From positions 1-56,588 of the forward strand of contig JAJEIA010000012.1 in assembly GCA_022823505.1 (NCBI GenBank): a DNA stretch of 56,588 nucleotides, written 5' to 3'. This document shows, in pieces, positions 16,700 to 24,543 of the stretch (within the stretch, counting starts at the first letter, position 1; each line of letters begins with the position of its first letter). Below the pieces are notes generated by a model. It worked only from the letters and a program-made list of their open reading frames with translations. It had not been told where the DNA came from and ran no database searches. A program made the translations under genes and the position numbers. Origin of the DNA: Dehalococcoidia bacterium. GTDB taxonomy: Bacteria; Chloroflexota; Dehalococcoidia; Lucifugimonadales; UBA3495.

Positions 16700-18067
16700 T
16701 CAGGTTCGAAGCAGGTCCGCCAGGCCGGTGACCGGTTTTCCTTCCTCCAAGCTGTCCAGGCGGGTAAGGACTTCCGCCGTCGTCGCTGCGGTCAGCGCCG
16801 GCGCGGCGCAGTCGCGGAACTTCTCGCGGACGTCCTCCATTGTCACGCCGCGCAGGGCCCCGCTGCTGGCGCGGTGCGCCTGCTGTCGCAGCGTGCTGCC
16901 GTCCTTCATCCGGACCTCGACCTGGTGGTAGCCTTCGGTCCAGCTCGGTTGACCCTCGTTGCCCGGGATGCGGCGCATGTCGATGCGCGGGATCAGCGCC
17001 TGGGCTTCGGAACGCATCACCTGATCGTCCGTGAAGGACTGCAACCCGACCCGCTGGTCCAGCAAGGCGGCCGCCAGGCAATACTGCATGCTGAACTTGC
17101 CCTCCAATGATGACACCGGGCGGGAGTGGATCAACGAGCGAGGCGGATCGAAGTCCACCATCACGTCGATCCGGTCCACCGAGGCGGGGTCAATGCCGCC
17201 CTGGGACAGCAGTTCAAAGGTGGCATCCAGCGCCAGATGGGCACTGCCGCAGCAGGGGTACTTCTTGATCTCGATTCCAGACTCCACCAGGTAGCACTTG
17301 TTTCCCAGGTTCTGGACCACCTGCTCGCCATCGAAACCCTGGCCGCCGGAGAAGGCGCGGATGAACCCGAACCTTCCTTCCAGGGCGTCCTCGCTGGCGG
17401 TGAAACCTTCCCGCACCAGTTTGGCAGCGACGACCCCGGCGCGCGCGGCGTCCCCGGCGTGGAACGGCTTGGTCATGGTCCCGAAGTTCTGTCGCAGACC
17501 AGAAGCCTGGGAGGCCGCCAGGGAGACGGCCATGGCCGTCTGCTCCGGGTCCAGCGCCATGATCCTGCTGGCCGCCGCCGCCGCTCCCACCGCACCCAGG
17601 GGTCCGGTGGGATGCCATCCCAGGTCATCGTAGTAGGCTTCGCTCAAAGCCTCACCCACGGCGCAGGCAACCTCGAAGCCGGTCATGTAGCCAACCAACA
17701 TGTCCTTGCCGGACGCGCCAAACTCCTCGGCCACCGCGAGGGATGCGGGCAACAGAACCGCGGTGGGATGCGTCTTGGTGATCTGGGTAATGTCGTCGTA
17801 GTCGAGGGCGTGGGCCATTGCGCCGTTGACGAGGGCGGCGTTGGCCGCAGAGGTCTTGAATCCCCGACCCACCACGCTGGCCGTTGGGGAGGCTCCCTCA
17901 GCCGAGACGTAGCGGCAAAGAATGTCCGACAGGGATTCTCGGGATCCGGCGAGCATACACGCCAGACAATCCATGATCGCTCCCTTGGCTGCCTCGATGG
18001 CGTCGGGCGGGAAGTCCTCGATGTCGGTGCCGGTGACGTATTCGGAGATCCGCTTGGTGATGTTCAT
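16700..18067 (-). CDS. MmgE/PrpD family protein
   Basis: A 455-residue member of the family that includes 2-methylcitrate dehydratase PrpD and iminodisuccinate epimerase. Typical stretches are DCLACMLAGSRES near the N-terminus, NGAMAHALDYDD (around residue 80), GWHPTGPLGAVGAAAAASRI and KKYPCCGSAHLALDA. The start at 18067 is chosen because AGGAG lies about 8 bases before it and MNITKRISEYV is the usual beginning. No other methylcitrate-cycle gene is present, so the substrate is probably a different hydroxy or unsaturated acid. It is transcribed divergently from the alpha/beta hydrolase at 18450. A second family member is at 22131-23486. Confidence 0.88.
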   Translation of the reverse strand: MNITKRISEYVTGTDIEDFPPDAIEAAKGAIMDCLACMLAGSRESLSDILCRYVSAEGASPTASVVGRGFKTSAANAALVNGAMAHALDYDDITQITKTHPTAVLLPASLAVAEEFGASGKDMLVGYMTGFEVACAVGEALSEAYYDDLGWHPTGPLGAVGAAAAASRIMALDPEQTAMAVSLAASQASGLRQNFGTMTKPFHAGDAARAGVVAAKLVREGFTASEDALEGRFGFIRAFSGGQGFDGEQVVQNLGNKCYLVESGIEIKKYPCCGSAHLALDATFELLSQGGIDPASVDRIDVMVDFDPPRSLIHSRPVSSLEGKFSMQYCLAAALLDQRVGLQSFTDDQVMRSEAQALIPRIDMRRIPGNEGQPSWTEGYHQVEVRMKDGSTLRQQAHRASSGALRGVTMEDVREKFRDCAAPALTAATTAEVLTRLDSLEEGKPVTGLADLLRT

Positions 18068-18191
18068 GGATCCGCTCCTGGCGCGCATGGCTTGTCGCGT
18101 GGTTGTCGTCCGCCTGCTCGTAACCCGAATGTATGCCATTTTGGTGCGGTGTCAAGTGGTTTGCGGACCCCAAGCGAACCCCGCTTTGAAC

Positions 18192-18207
18192 GACCACCGG
18201 GGTGGTC
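18192..18207. repeat. Operator-like inverted repeat in a divergent promoter region
   Basis: GACCACC and GGTGGTC flank two bases, a 7-2-7 inverted repeat typical of a dimeric repressor site. It lies in the 382-base gap between the divergent MmgE/PrpD and alpha/beta hydrolase genes. The same gap has a short direct repeat ACAGGAT (18221-18236 region) and otherwise shows no gene. Confidence 0.4.
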
Positions 18208-18392
18208 TTACATCGATGCACAGGATATACAGGATTTGATCGATTATCGTCCGCGTCCCGGATGTCGGTACGACGCTGTGATCGGAACGGCGCGACGGTA
18301 TTGCCGTCATCTTTCTTTTGATCCTGTCGTGGCGGGCTCGTGGGGATCCGGCGGGTTTTCCAGCGAGTTGCCCCGGCCGTTGCGCGGCTCCG

Positions 18393-18401
18393 TGCTATCA
18401 T
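18393..18401 (+). promoter_or_regulatory. Extended -10 element for the alpha/beta hydrolase gene
   Basis: TGCTATCAT followed by GGGCCCGC, 48 bases before the ATG at 18450. It matches the extended -10 pattern seen elsewhere in the window. Confidence 0.4.
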
Positions 18402-18449
18402 GGGCCCGCTTTTACTCAGACCTGCCGAATACCAAGGAGGGCATGGCAA

Positions 18450-19250
18450 ATGGCGACAGGCACCCAGACATGGACCGAAGAGTTCGCGGAGGTAGCTGGC
18501 ACCAAGCTCCAGTTGGTCAGGGGCGGCTCGGGCGACCCGCTAGTGATCCTGCATGACGAGATGGGCCACCATGGGCAGGTCCGCTACCAGGACGAACTGG
18601 CCCAGGACTTCGCCGTCCACATACCTTCCCACCCTGGATTCGGCGCCACCGAGGGCCAGGAATGGATCATGAACATGCGGGACATGGCCGGCTGGTATCT
18701 GGAAGCCCTGGATGACTTGAATCTGGGCCCGGTAAACCTGCTGGGGTTCTCACTTGGGGGCTGGCTGGCCGCGGAGATGGCGTCTATGTCTCCCGACCTG
18801 GTCCGTAAACTGGTGCTGGTGGCGCCGGCCGGAATTCGCCCGCCTTCCGGAGAGATTTTCGACATGTTCCTGGTGGTGCCGAGAGACTACATCGTCGCCG
18901 GCTTCCTGGACCCTGAGGCCACCCCCGAATTCGGCGAGGTCTGCCCGGAGGAGCCTTCGGCCGAGCTGAACGAGGCCTGGGCCGTGGCGCGTGAGGAAGC
19001 CTGCCGGCTCAGCTGGCGTCCATACATGCATAACCTGGCCATGCCGCATCTGGTACGTCGACTCAAGCGAGTGCCCACCCAGATCATCTGGGGACGCGAA
19101 GATAACATCGTCCCAGTGTCCGCCGGTCAGGCGTACCACGACTCCATCCCCGGCTCCCGGCTGGACATCCTGGACGGATGCGGCCATCGCCCCGAGTTGG
19201 AGAAGACCGACGAATTCCTGGGCCTGGTCAAGGGTTTCCTGGCACCATAA
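18450..19250 (+). CDS. Alpha/beta hydrolase
   Basis: A 266-residue alpha/beta-fold hydrolase. The nucleophile elbow is GFSLGG with Ser101, the acid is likely in IIWGREDNIVP and the catalytic His in DGCGHRPELE. AAGGAGG at 18434-18440 is 9 bases before the ATG at 18450, which also gives a natural N-terminus (MATGTQTWTEEFAEV). The family cleaves esters, C-C bonds or lactones; no substrate is evident. The next gene, a HEPN-like protein, starts 20 bases downstream and the luciferase-like gene follows, so the three may form one unit. Confidence 0.85.
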   Translation: MATGTQTWTEEFAEVAGTKLQLVRGGSGDPLVILHDEMGHHGQVRYQDELAQDFAVHIPSHPGFGATEGQEWIMNMRDMAGWYLEALDDLNLGPVNLLGFSLGGWLAAEMASMSPDLVRKLVLVAPAGIRPPSGEIFDMFLVVPRDYIVAGFLDPEATPEFGEVCPEEPSAELNEAWAVAREEACRLSWRPYMHNLAMPHLVRRLKRVPTQIIWGREDNIVPVSAGQAYHDSIPGSRLDILDGCGHRPELEKTDEFLGLVKGFLAP

Positions 19251-19270
19251 CTCCTGGGAGGACGAAACAC

Positions 19271-19657
19271 GTGGCAACCACTTCGATCCAAGACCGCGTG
19301 GACGAGCTTTTCGCCGATGCCCGCGACATGCAAGGCCAAGCCATCAGCTGCTTTGACCGAGGTGACATCCGCGATGCGGCGGAGAAAGCCTGGCGCGCCA
19401 CCAAGCGAGCCACCGACGGCCTCATCCTGGCTCGCACCGGCGAAGAACCGGTGACGACCGCACGCACCACTGACGAGTTGGACGGACTTGCCGACCGGGA
19501 GCCGGCAGCGGACAGTCTGTTGGGCCGCTATTACAGCCGCCTGGGGCAACTCCACGGGGCCTGCTTCTACGACAAACGCTGCAACCCCCAGACCGAACGA
19601 CGTATCAGGGAAACCGCCGAGTACATCAGCGACGCCGAAGTTCTGGCAACCCAATAA
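19271..19657 (+). CDS. Small HEPN-like (PaREP1-type) helical protein
   Basis: A 128-residue, mostly helical protein. The stretch SCFDRGDIRDAAEKAWRATK resembles the A-x-E-K-x-W helix of PaREP1/HEPN-domain proteins, but the canonical R-x4-6-H ribonuclease motif is not evident. It starts with GTG at 19271, with GGGAGGA 11-17 bases upstream; no ATG is available in frame. HEPN proteins often work with nucleotidyltransferases, but none is nearby, so the role is unknown. It lies between the alpha/beta hydrolase and the luciferase-like oxidoreductase on the same strand. Confidence 0.6.
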   Translation: MATTSIQDRVDELFADARDMQGQAISCFDRGDIRDAAEKAWRATKRATDGLILARTGEEPVTTARTTDELDGLADREPAADSLLGRYYSRLGQLHGACFYDKRCNPQTERRIRETAEYISDAEVLATQ

Positions 19658-19671
19658 GCGCATCCCCGCTG

Positions 19672-19680
19672 TGGTAAAAT
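19672..19680 (+). promoter_or_regulatory. Extended -10 element for the luciferase-like gene
   Basis: TGGTAAAAT followed by CCGGCCG, 33 bases before the ATG at 19714. It is almost the same 18-base word as the element before the MFS gene at 10391. Confidence 0.5.
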
Positions 19681-19713
19681 CCGGCCGTACCCGGAAGCGC
19701 AAGGAGAAGCGAA

Positions 19714-21003
19714 ATGTTTATCGGATACTTTACGGAAAGGCCGTACCAGGACCCCAAATCCGGGTACTTTGGCGCCACCGGCAAGTCCATCATGGACCTC
19801 AACGTGAGCAACGACATCTACGATGCCGAGCTGGGCGCCAGTCTCTACAATCGCTATCTGGATGAGAAGCTGTACGCCGAGGAGATGGGCTTCGACGGCC
19901 TGATGCTCAACGAGCACCACAGCACGCCCTTCTGCATGGGCGGCGCGATGAACGTTGAGGCATCCATCCTGGCCCGCATCACCAACCGGGCCAAGATTGT
20001 CCTCCTGGGCAACATCCTCCCCCTCTGGGACGACCCGCTCTGGCTCGTGGAACAGCTGGCCATGATCGACATGATCTCGCACGGAAGGCTGGTATCCGGC
20101 TGGGTGCGCGGCACCGGGCGCGAGAGCGTGGCGCACAACATTGAGCCCCACTACAACTGGGAGCGGTTCAAGGAAGCCCACGAGCTCATCGTCAAGGCGT
20201 GGACGACCCCCGGCCCCTTCCGCTGGGAGGGCAAGCACTTCCACTTCCGCCATGTGAATCCGTGGGTGCGCCCCTACCAGAAGCCGCACCCGCCCATCTG
20301 GCTGCCGGGCGTGGTCTCTCGCGACTCCCTGGTGTGGGCCGCCGAGCAGCGCATTCCCTACATCATGCTGGCCACTGAGATGGAACCCACCAAGCAGGCG
20401 TTCCAGATTTACCACGACACCGCCGCTGAGCTGGGCTACGAGTCCGGCCCGCAGAACATCGGCTACCTGTGGAAGGTCCACGTCGACGAGACCGAGGAGC
20501 TGGCGGAGCAGACCGGACGCAAGTACGTGCAGGGTCCCAGCAACCCCTTCCTGGCCGGAAACGAGGGAACCACCAACCAGGCACTGCTGCATCTCCCCGG
20601 ACTGACCTCCCGCCGGCGCGTCCTGCCCACCACCGACGTTGCCACGGCCGCCCGCGGCGGCAGCGCCGGCCCCGGTGGCGTCCTTTCCCGCCCCTACGAG
20701 CAGCAGGTCAACGACTACACCATCATCTCGGGCACGCCGGACAGCGTGATCCCCAAGATCCGCCATGTCCTGGAGACCATCCGGCCCGGCAGCATCTTCT
20801 TCTGGGACGGCGACGGGGCGATGACCCACGACGACGCCATGCGCAGCCTGCGCCTCATGGGCCAGGAGGTCCTACCCGCGGTGCGGGAGATGGCCAAGGA
20901 ACTGGACCTGCCCGGTCCCTTCGAGGTAGATCCGGCCACCGGTCAACCCTACGAGGCACAGACGTACTCAGCGCAGCCCGCCGAGGTCACCGCCGACGAT
21001 TAG
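19714..21003 (+). CDS. LLM-class flavin-dependent oxidoreductase (luciferase-like monooxygenase)
   Basis: A 429-residue member of the bacterial luciferase-like superfamily. Typical elements are the N-terminal strand MFIGYFTERP, AEEMGFDGLMLNEHHS, the RAKIVLLGNILPL strand, EQLAMIDMISHGRLVSGWVRG and KPHPPIWLPGV. The family uses reduced FMN, or F420 in some groups, to oxygenate alkanes, sulfonates, amines or terpenoid ketones. AAGGAG lies 8-9 bases before the ATG. Its neighbours are hydrolases and an amidohydrolase, suggesting degradation of an organic substrate. Luciferase-like enzymes are reported as expanded in SAR202-type Chloroflexi. Confidence 0.9.
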   Translation: MFIGYFTERPYQDPKSGYFGATGKSIMDLNVSNDIYDAELGASLYNRYLDEKLYAEEMGFDGLMLNEHHSTPFCMGGAMNVEASILARITNRAKIVLLGNILPLWDDPLWLVEQLAMIDMISHGRLVSGWVRGTGRESVAHNIEPHYNWERFKEAHELIVKAWTTPGPFRWEGKHFHFRHVNPWVRPYQKPHPPIWLPGVVSRDSLVWAAEQRIPYIMLATEMEPTKQAFQIYHDTAAELGYESGPQNIGYLWKVHVDETEELAEQTGRKYVQGPSNPFLAGNEGTTNQALLHLPGLTSRRRVLPTTDVATAARGGSAGPGGVLSRPYEQQVNDYTIISGTPDSVIPKIRHVLETIRPGSIFFWDGDGAMTHDDAMRSLRLMGQEVLPAVREMAKELDLPGPFEVDPATGQPYEAQTYSAQPAEVTADD

Positions 21004-21030
21004 GACCGAACCACACGAATCGCGTCAATC

Positions 21031-21054
21031 GCCTCTCCCAAGCTTGGGGGAGGC
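21031..21054 (+). terminator. Hairpin terminator after the luciferase-like gene
   Basis: GCCTCTCCCAAG and CTTGGGGGAGGC form a 12-base-pair stem with one G-U pair and essentially no loop spacer. It ends 51 bases after the stop and is followed by GGTTTGCT, a weak T run. Confidence 0.5.
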
Positions 21055-21110
21055 GGTTTGCTATCGACCTCTCCTATCCGATCCCACCCAAACCTTGACG
21101 GAGTGCAACC

Positions 21111-22127
21111 ATGCCTTACGGAGACAATGACTGGCTGGCCCTTACCGCCGAACCTTCCCTCGAACCGGACCTGCCCATCTGCGACGCGCACCACCACTTC
21201 TGGGACTTTCGCATGGACCGCGTCCCCTACCACCGCTATCTGCTGGATGAGCTGGCTGCGGATGTGAATAGCGGGCACAACGTTCGATCCACCGTGTTCC
21301 TGGAAGCCCGGTCCATGTATCGCCCCGACGGACCCGAAGAGTTGCGGCCGGTGGGCGAGGTCGAATTCGTCCAGGGCATCGCCGCCGCCAGCGCCACCGG
21401 CCTCTACGGCCCGACCAGGGCGGCCGCCGCCATCATCGGCCACGCGGACCTCGCCCTCGGCGATGACGTGGCTGGCGTTCTGGACGCCCTGCAAGCGGCC
21501 AGCCCGAACCGTTTTCGCGGCATCCGGTACAACACCGGGTGGGACCCGCATCCCGAACTGGATAGCCGTTCCACCGAGCACAAACTGGCCGACCCGCAGT
21601 TGCGCGCCGAGGCGAAGGTCCTGTCTGATCGCGGCCTGGTATATGAGAACGTAGTGTTCTTCCCGCAGCTTTCTGACCTGGTTGATTTCGCCAACGCCCT
21701 CCCCGACCTGACCATTGTCTCCAACCACATCGGCGGGCTGATCCGCATCGGTCCCTATGGCAACCGCGACGATGAGGTATTGCCGGCCTGGAGGGACGGG
21801 GTGGCTGCGTTGGCCCAATGCCCCAACGTGGTGATGAAGCTCGGCGGCGTGGGCCAGCCCCGGTACGGTTTCGATTGGCACACGCGGGCCACGCCCATCG
21901 GATCGGAGCAGTTGGCGGAGGAAATGGGCCCGCTGATCACCTACTGCATCGACCAGTTCGGACCCGACCGCTGTCTGTTCGAGAGCAACTTCCCGCCCGA
22001 CAAGGTGTCCTTCTCGTACAACGTCATGTACAACGCGTTCAAGCGCATGACGTCGGGCTACTCGGCCAGCGAGCGCGTCGCCATGTTCCACGATAACGCG
22101 GCTCGGATCTACAGCATCGAGTACTGA
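21111..22127 (+). CDS. Amidohydrolase family (amidohydrolase 2) protein
   Basis: A 338-residue TIM-barrel amidohydrolase. The metal motif is CDAHHHFWD (residues 24-32), followed by IRYNTGWDPHPELD, a VSNHIGG histidine and FESNFPPDK with the active-site Asp/Asn near the end. The family includes decarboxylases (ACMSD-like) and lactonases such as 2-pyrone-4,6-dicarboxylate lactonase and fucono-lactonase; FESNFP fits the lactonase branch. It ends 3 bases before the end of the convergent MmgE/PrpD gene, with no room for a terminator. Confidence 0.85.
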   Translation: MPYGDNDWLALTAEPSLEPDLPICDAHHHFWDFRMDRVPYHRYLLDELAADVNSGHNVRSTVFLEARSMYRPDGPEELRPVGEVEFVQGIAAASATGLYGPTRAAAAIIGHADLALGDDVAGVLDALQAASPNRFRGIRYNTGWDPHPELDSRSTEHKLADPQLRAEAKVLSDRGLVYENVVFFPQLSDLVDFANALPDLTIVSNHIGGLIRIGPYGNRDDEVLPAWRDGVAALAQCPNVVMKLGGVGQPRYGFDWHTRATPIGSEQLAEEMGPLITYCIDQFGPDRCLFESNFPPDKVSFSYNVMYNAFKRMTSGYSASERVAMFHDNAARIYSIEY

Positions 22128-22130
22128 CGG

Positions 22131-23486
22131 TTATGCGGTAGCAAGCAAGGCGGTCAGTTCGCCCACGTCCGGCATCTGATCCAGGCGGCTGACCGCTCCG
22201 ATCACCCGCTGGACTCCACCGGCGCCGAGGGTTTCCCGCGATAGCAGGTCGAACTTACCCAGCAGTTCCTCCCGGCCGGCGGGATTGGAGAAGTCGCCGC
22301 GCTGGGAGGTGACTTCCGCGCGGCGGAGTCGTCCGTCGGCAAGTTGCACGGCGACCCGCGCCGCCGGGTAGTCGTAGCGGCGCAGGTTCATCTCGGGGTC
22401 GGAATCGAGCGAGACGCGCGCGGCCAGTTCCTGGATATCGGCGTTGTCGACCCGCTCTGGCAGGAAAGCCGTGACATCGGTCCGCCCGTAGCAGATGGCC
22501 GCGGCGACCGCATAGGGAATCGAGAACTTCGCGGCCAGCATGTTGTCCGGATGCGGATCGGCCATGATTCCGGCAATTGGCGGCGCGGTGACGGCGATGT
22601 GTTTTACGTCCGAAGGTGTAAAAGCCTCTTCGCGAAGCAGGTCCTGCACCGCGTCCAGGACGGGGTGGTTGTACAGGCAGCAGGCGTGCAGCTTGAAGTA
22701 GTTGCGCTCGATACGAAACTCGCCGGGCACACCCAGGCCGTCGATCACGGCATCCGGGTCGAAGCCGTCCCCCAAAAAGGTCCGGTACAGGTCCGCCGGC
22801 CCGTCGGCGATGGCGGTGTACCCGCATTGGCTGAGGTGGGCCGCCATGATGCCCTGAAAACCGGACCGGCCGGGGTACAGGTTGCGGACGGTGGCGCCCT
22901 CGATGCACGGGGTCCACGTGTTCGCCGGGCTCATGGACATGGCCAGGTTCATCGCCGTCCTGGTCTCCCCCGCGTCGAAGCCCATGAGCCGCGCCGCCGC
23001 CGCTGCGGTGCCGATGGTTCCCCAGGTGCCGTGGGAGTGCACCTCGGCCTTGACCGTGGTCGCCGTGCCGATGCGCGAAATGACCTCGTAGCCGACGATG
23101 ATGCTCGCCAGCACCTCCTGGCCGCTGCAGCCCAAATCCTCGCCGACGGCGATAGCACCGGGCGTCACGTGGATGGACGGGTGCCCGCCGCCCAGTCGAT
23201 TGCCCTCGTCCATCTCCAGCGACACGCCGGCCGTGGCGTTCACCATGGTGGCCCAGACCGGCTGAACGCGGTTGGCGTGACCGATCACGGTTGCCTTACC
23301 CGGACCGCTCATGGTCGCGGCGAGCCCGGCGAAGTTGGCGTTTTCCGACAGGCGACTACCCGCCAGCATCGCGCCAACGGTGTCCAGCACCACATCCTTG
23401 GCGGCAGCAATGGTGGTCGGATGCAGGTCCTCCCAACGCGTTTCGGCGACAAATTCGGCCAAGAGGTCGAGGTAATCCTGGGCCAT
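22131..23486 (-). CDS. MmgE/PrpD family protein
   Basis: A 451-residue relative of 2-methylcitrate dehydratase. Typical stretches are VVLDTVGAMLAGS, NATAGVSLEMDEGNRLGG (the DYDD position of the other copy is changed to EMDEG), GTWGTIGTAAAAARLMG and FKLHACCLYNHPVLDA. It starts 8 bases after the stop of the dehalogenase-like gene and its ribosome binding site (AGGTAGG) lies in that junction, so the two are one operon. The two MmgE/PrpD copies of the window are clearly divergent and probably act on different substrates. Confidence 0.88.
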   Translation of the reverse strand: MAQDYLDLLAEFVAETRWEDLHPTTIAAAKDVVLDTVGAMLAGSRLSENANFAGLAATMSGPGKATVIGHANRVQPVWATMVNATAGVSLEMDEGNRLGGGHPSIHVTPGAIAVGEDLGCSGQEVLASIIVGYEVISRIGTATTVKAEVHSHGTWGTIGTAAAAARLMGFDAGETRTAMNLAMSMSPANTWTPCIEGATVRNLYPGRSGFQGIMAAHLSQCGYTAIADGPADLYRTFLGDGFDPDAVIDGLGVPGEFRIERNYFKLHACCLYNHPVLDAVQDLLREEAFTPSDVKHIAVTAPPIAGIMADPHPDNMLAAKFSIPYAVAAAICYGRTDVTAFLPERVDNADIQELAARVSLDSDPEMNLRRYDYPAARVAVQLADGRLRRAEVTSQRGDFSNPAGREELLGKFDLLSRETLGAGGVQRVIGAVSRLDQMPDVGELTALLATA

Positions 23487-23494
23487 GATCGCAC

Positions 23495-24373
23495 CTACCT
23501 GGTGAAGAATTCATGGAGCAGCCGATACGCGTCGTCCGGCAACTCCTCGGCGATGTAGTGCCCGCAGGGGAGCGACTGCCCCTCCACGTTGTTGGAATAG
23601 TTGCGCCACACTCCGAGGACGTCCTGGGTACGGCCCACGAAACCCCGGTCGCTCCACAGCGCCAGGTGGGGGCAGTTCACCTTGTTGTTGAAGTCGGCCT
23701 CGTCGTGTTCCAGGTCGATGCTCGCGCCAGCGCGGTAGTCCTCGCAGGCGCCGTGGATGGCGGCGGGGTTGCTGAAGCAGCGCACGTATTCCTCGACCGC
23801 CTCGGGCGGGAACACCTCCTCGGCGTTGCGCTCGCGCATGAACCGCGAGCGGATGTAGTAGTCGGGGTCGGCGCCGATGACGCGCTCGGGGAAGTCGTAG
23901 GGCTGGATCAGGAAGAACCAGTGGTGCGTGTTGGTGGCCATCTCCTTGTCAACGATGCTGAACATGTGACGCGTGGGCACGATGTCCAGCGTCGCCAGAC
24001 GCAAGACGCGTTCCGGGTGGTCCTTGGTCAACCGGTGGGCTACGCGGGCGCCCCGGTCATGGCTGCCCAGGAAGAAGGTGTCGAACCCCAGGTGGCTCAT
24101 GGCGTCCACCAGGTCCTGCGCCTGGGCCCGCTTGGAGTGATTGAAGTGGTCGGGGCTGCCCTGGGGTTTGCCGCTGTCGCCGTAGCCGCGCAGGTCAGCG
24201 CATACCACCGTGAAGTCTTCCGCCAGGCGGGGCGCGATCTTGTGCCACATGGTGTGGGTTTGCGGGTACCCATGCAGCAACAGCAGCGGAGGCCCACTTC
24301 CGGCCTTCACCAGGTTCACCTGCTCGCCGCTGGTATCGACCAGCATGCCTTCAAATCCCTCGAACAAAGCCAT
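23495..24373 (-). CDS. Candidate fluoroacetate/haloacetate dehalogenase (alpha/beta hydrolase)
   Basis: A 292-residue alpha/beta hydrolase whose active site matches fluoroacetate dehalogenase. The nucleophile position is Asp106 in GSHDRGARVAHR, not Ser; Arg107 and Arg110 follow, as in the carboxylate-binding pair. Asp130 (LATLDIVPT) and His272 (PCGHYIAEE) complete the triad. His151-Trp152 (HWFFLIQPYD) and Tyr213 (CEDYRA) match the halide pocket. Spacing Asp106-Asp130-His151 equals that of the Rhodopseudomonas enzyme as I recall it (110-134-155). The reaction would release halide from 2-haloacids. The start at 24373 is supported by AAGGAG 7 bases upstream. It is the first gene of an operon with an MmgE/PrpD protein. 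Confidence 0.82.
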   Translation of the reverse strand: MALFEGFEGMLVDTSGEQVNLVKAGSGPPLLLLHGYPQTHTMWHKIAPRLAEDFTVVCADLRGYGDSGKPQGSPDHFNHSKRAQAQDLVDAMSHLGFDTFFLGSHDRGARVAHRLTKDHPERVLRLATLDIVPTRHMFSIVDKEMATNTHHWFFLIQPYDFPERVIGADPDYYIRSRFMRERNAEEVFPPEAVEEYVRCFSNPAAIHGACEDYRAGASIDLEHDEADFNNKVNCPHLALWSDRGFVGRTQDVLGVWRNYSNNVEGQSLPCGHYIAEELPDDAYRLLHEFFTR

Positions 24374-24477
24374 CTTGCGCTCCTTGGCATCTCTTGATTC
24401 GGCACGAGCCACTGGGGCGTCGGTCGGTACATAATGCGGCCGGGCGCGGATGATGTAAATACCTTGCCCGGTTACCT

Positions 24478-24506
24478 TTGACACCATATTCCCGCCCGTG
24501 TACCGT
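24478..24506 (+). promoter_or_regulatory. Sigma-70-type promoter of the catabolic operon
   Basis: A perfect -35 hexamer TTGACA (24478-24483), a 17-base spacer and TACCGT (24501-24506) as a weak -10. The start codon of the first operon gene is 38 bases downstream. Confidence 0.5.
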
Positions 24507-24543
24507 AACCCGAAACCGCCTGACGGGCCCCTAGAGAGCGCGA

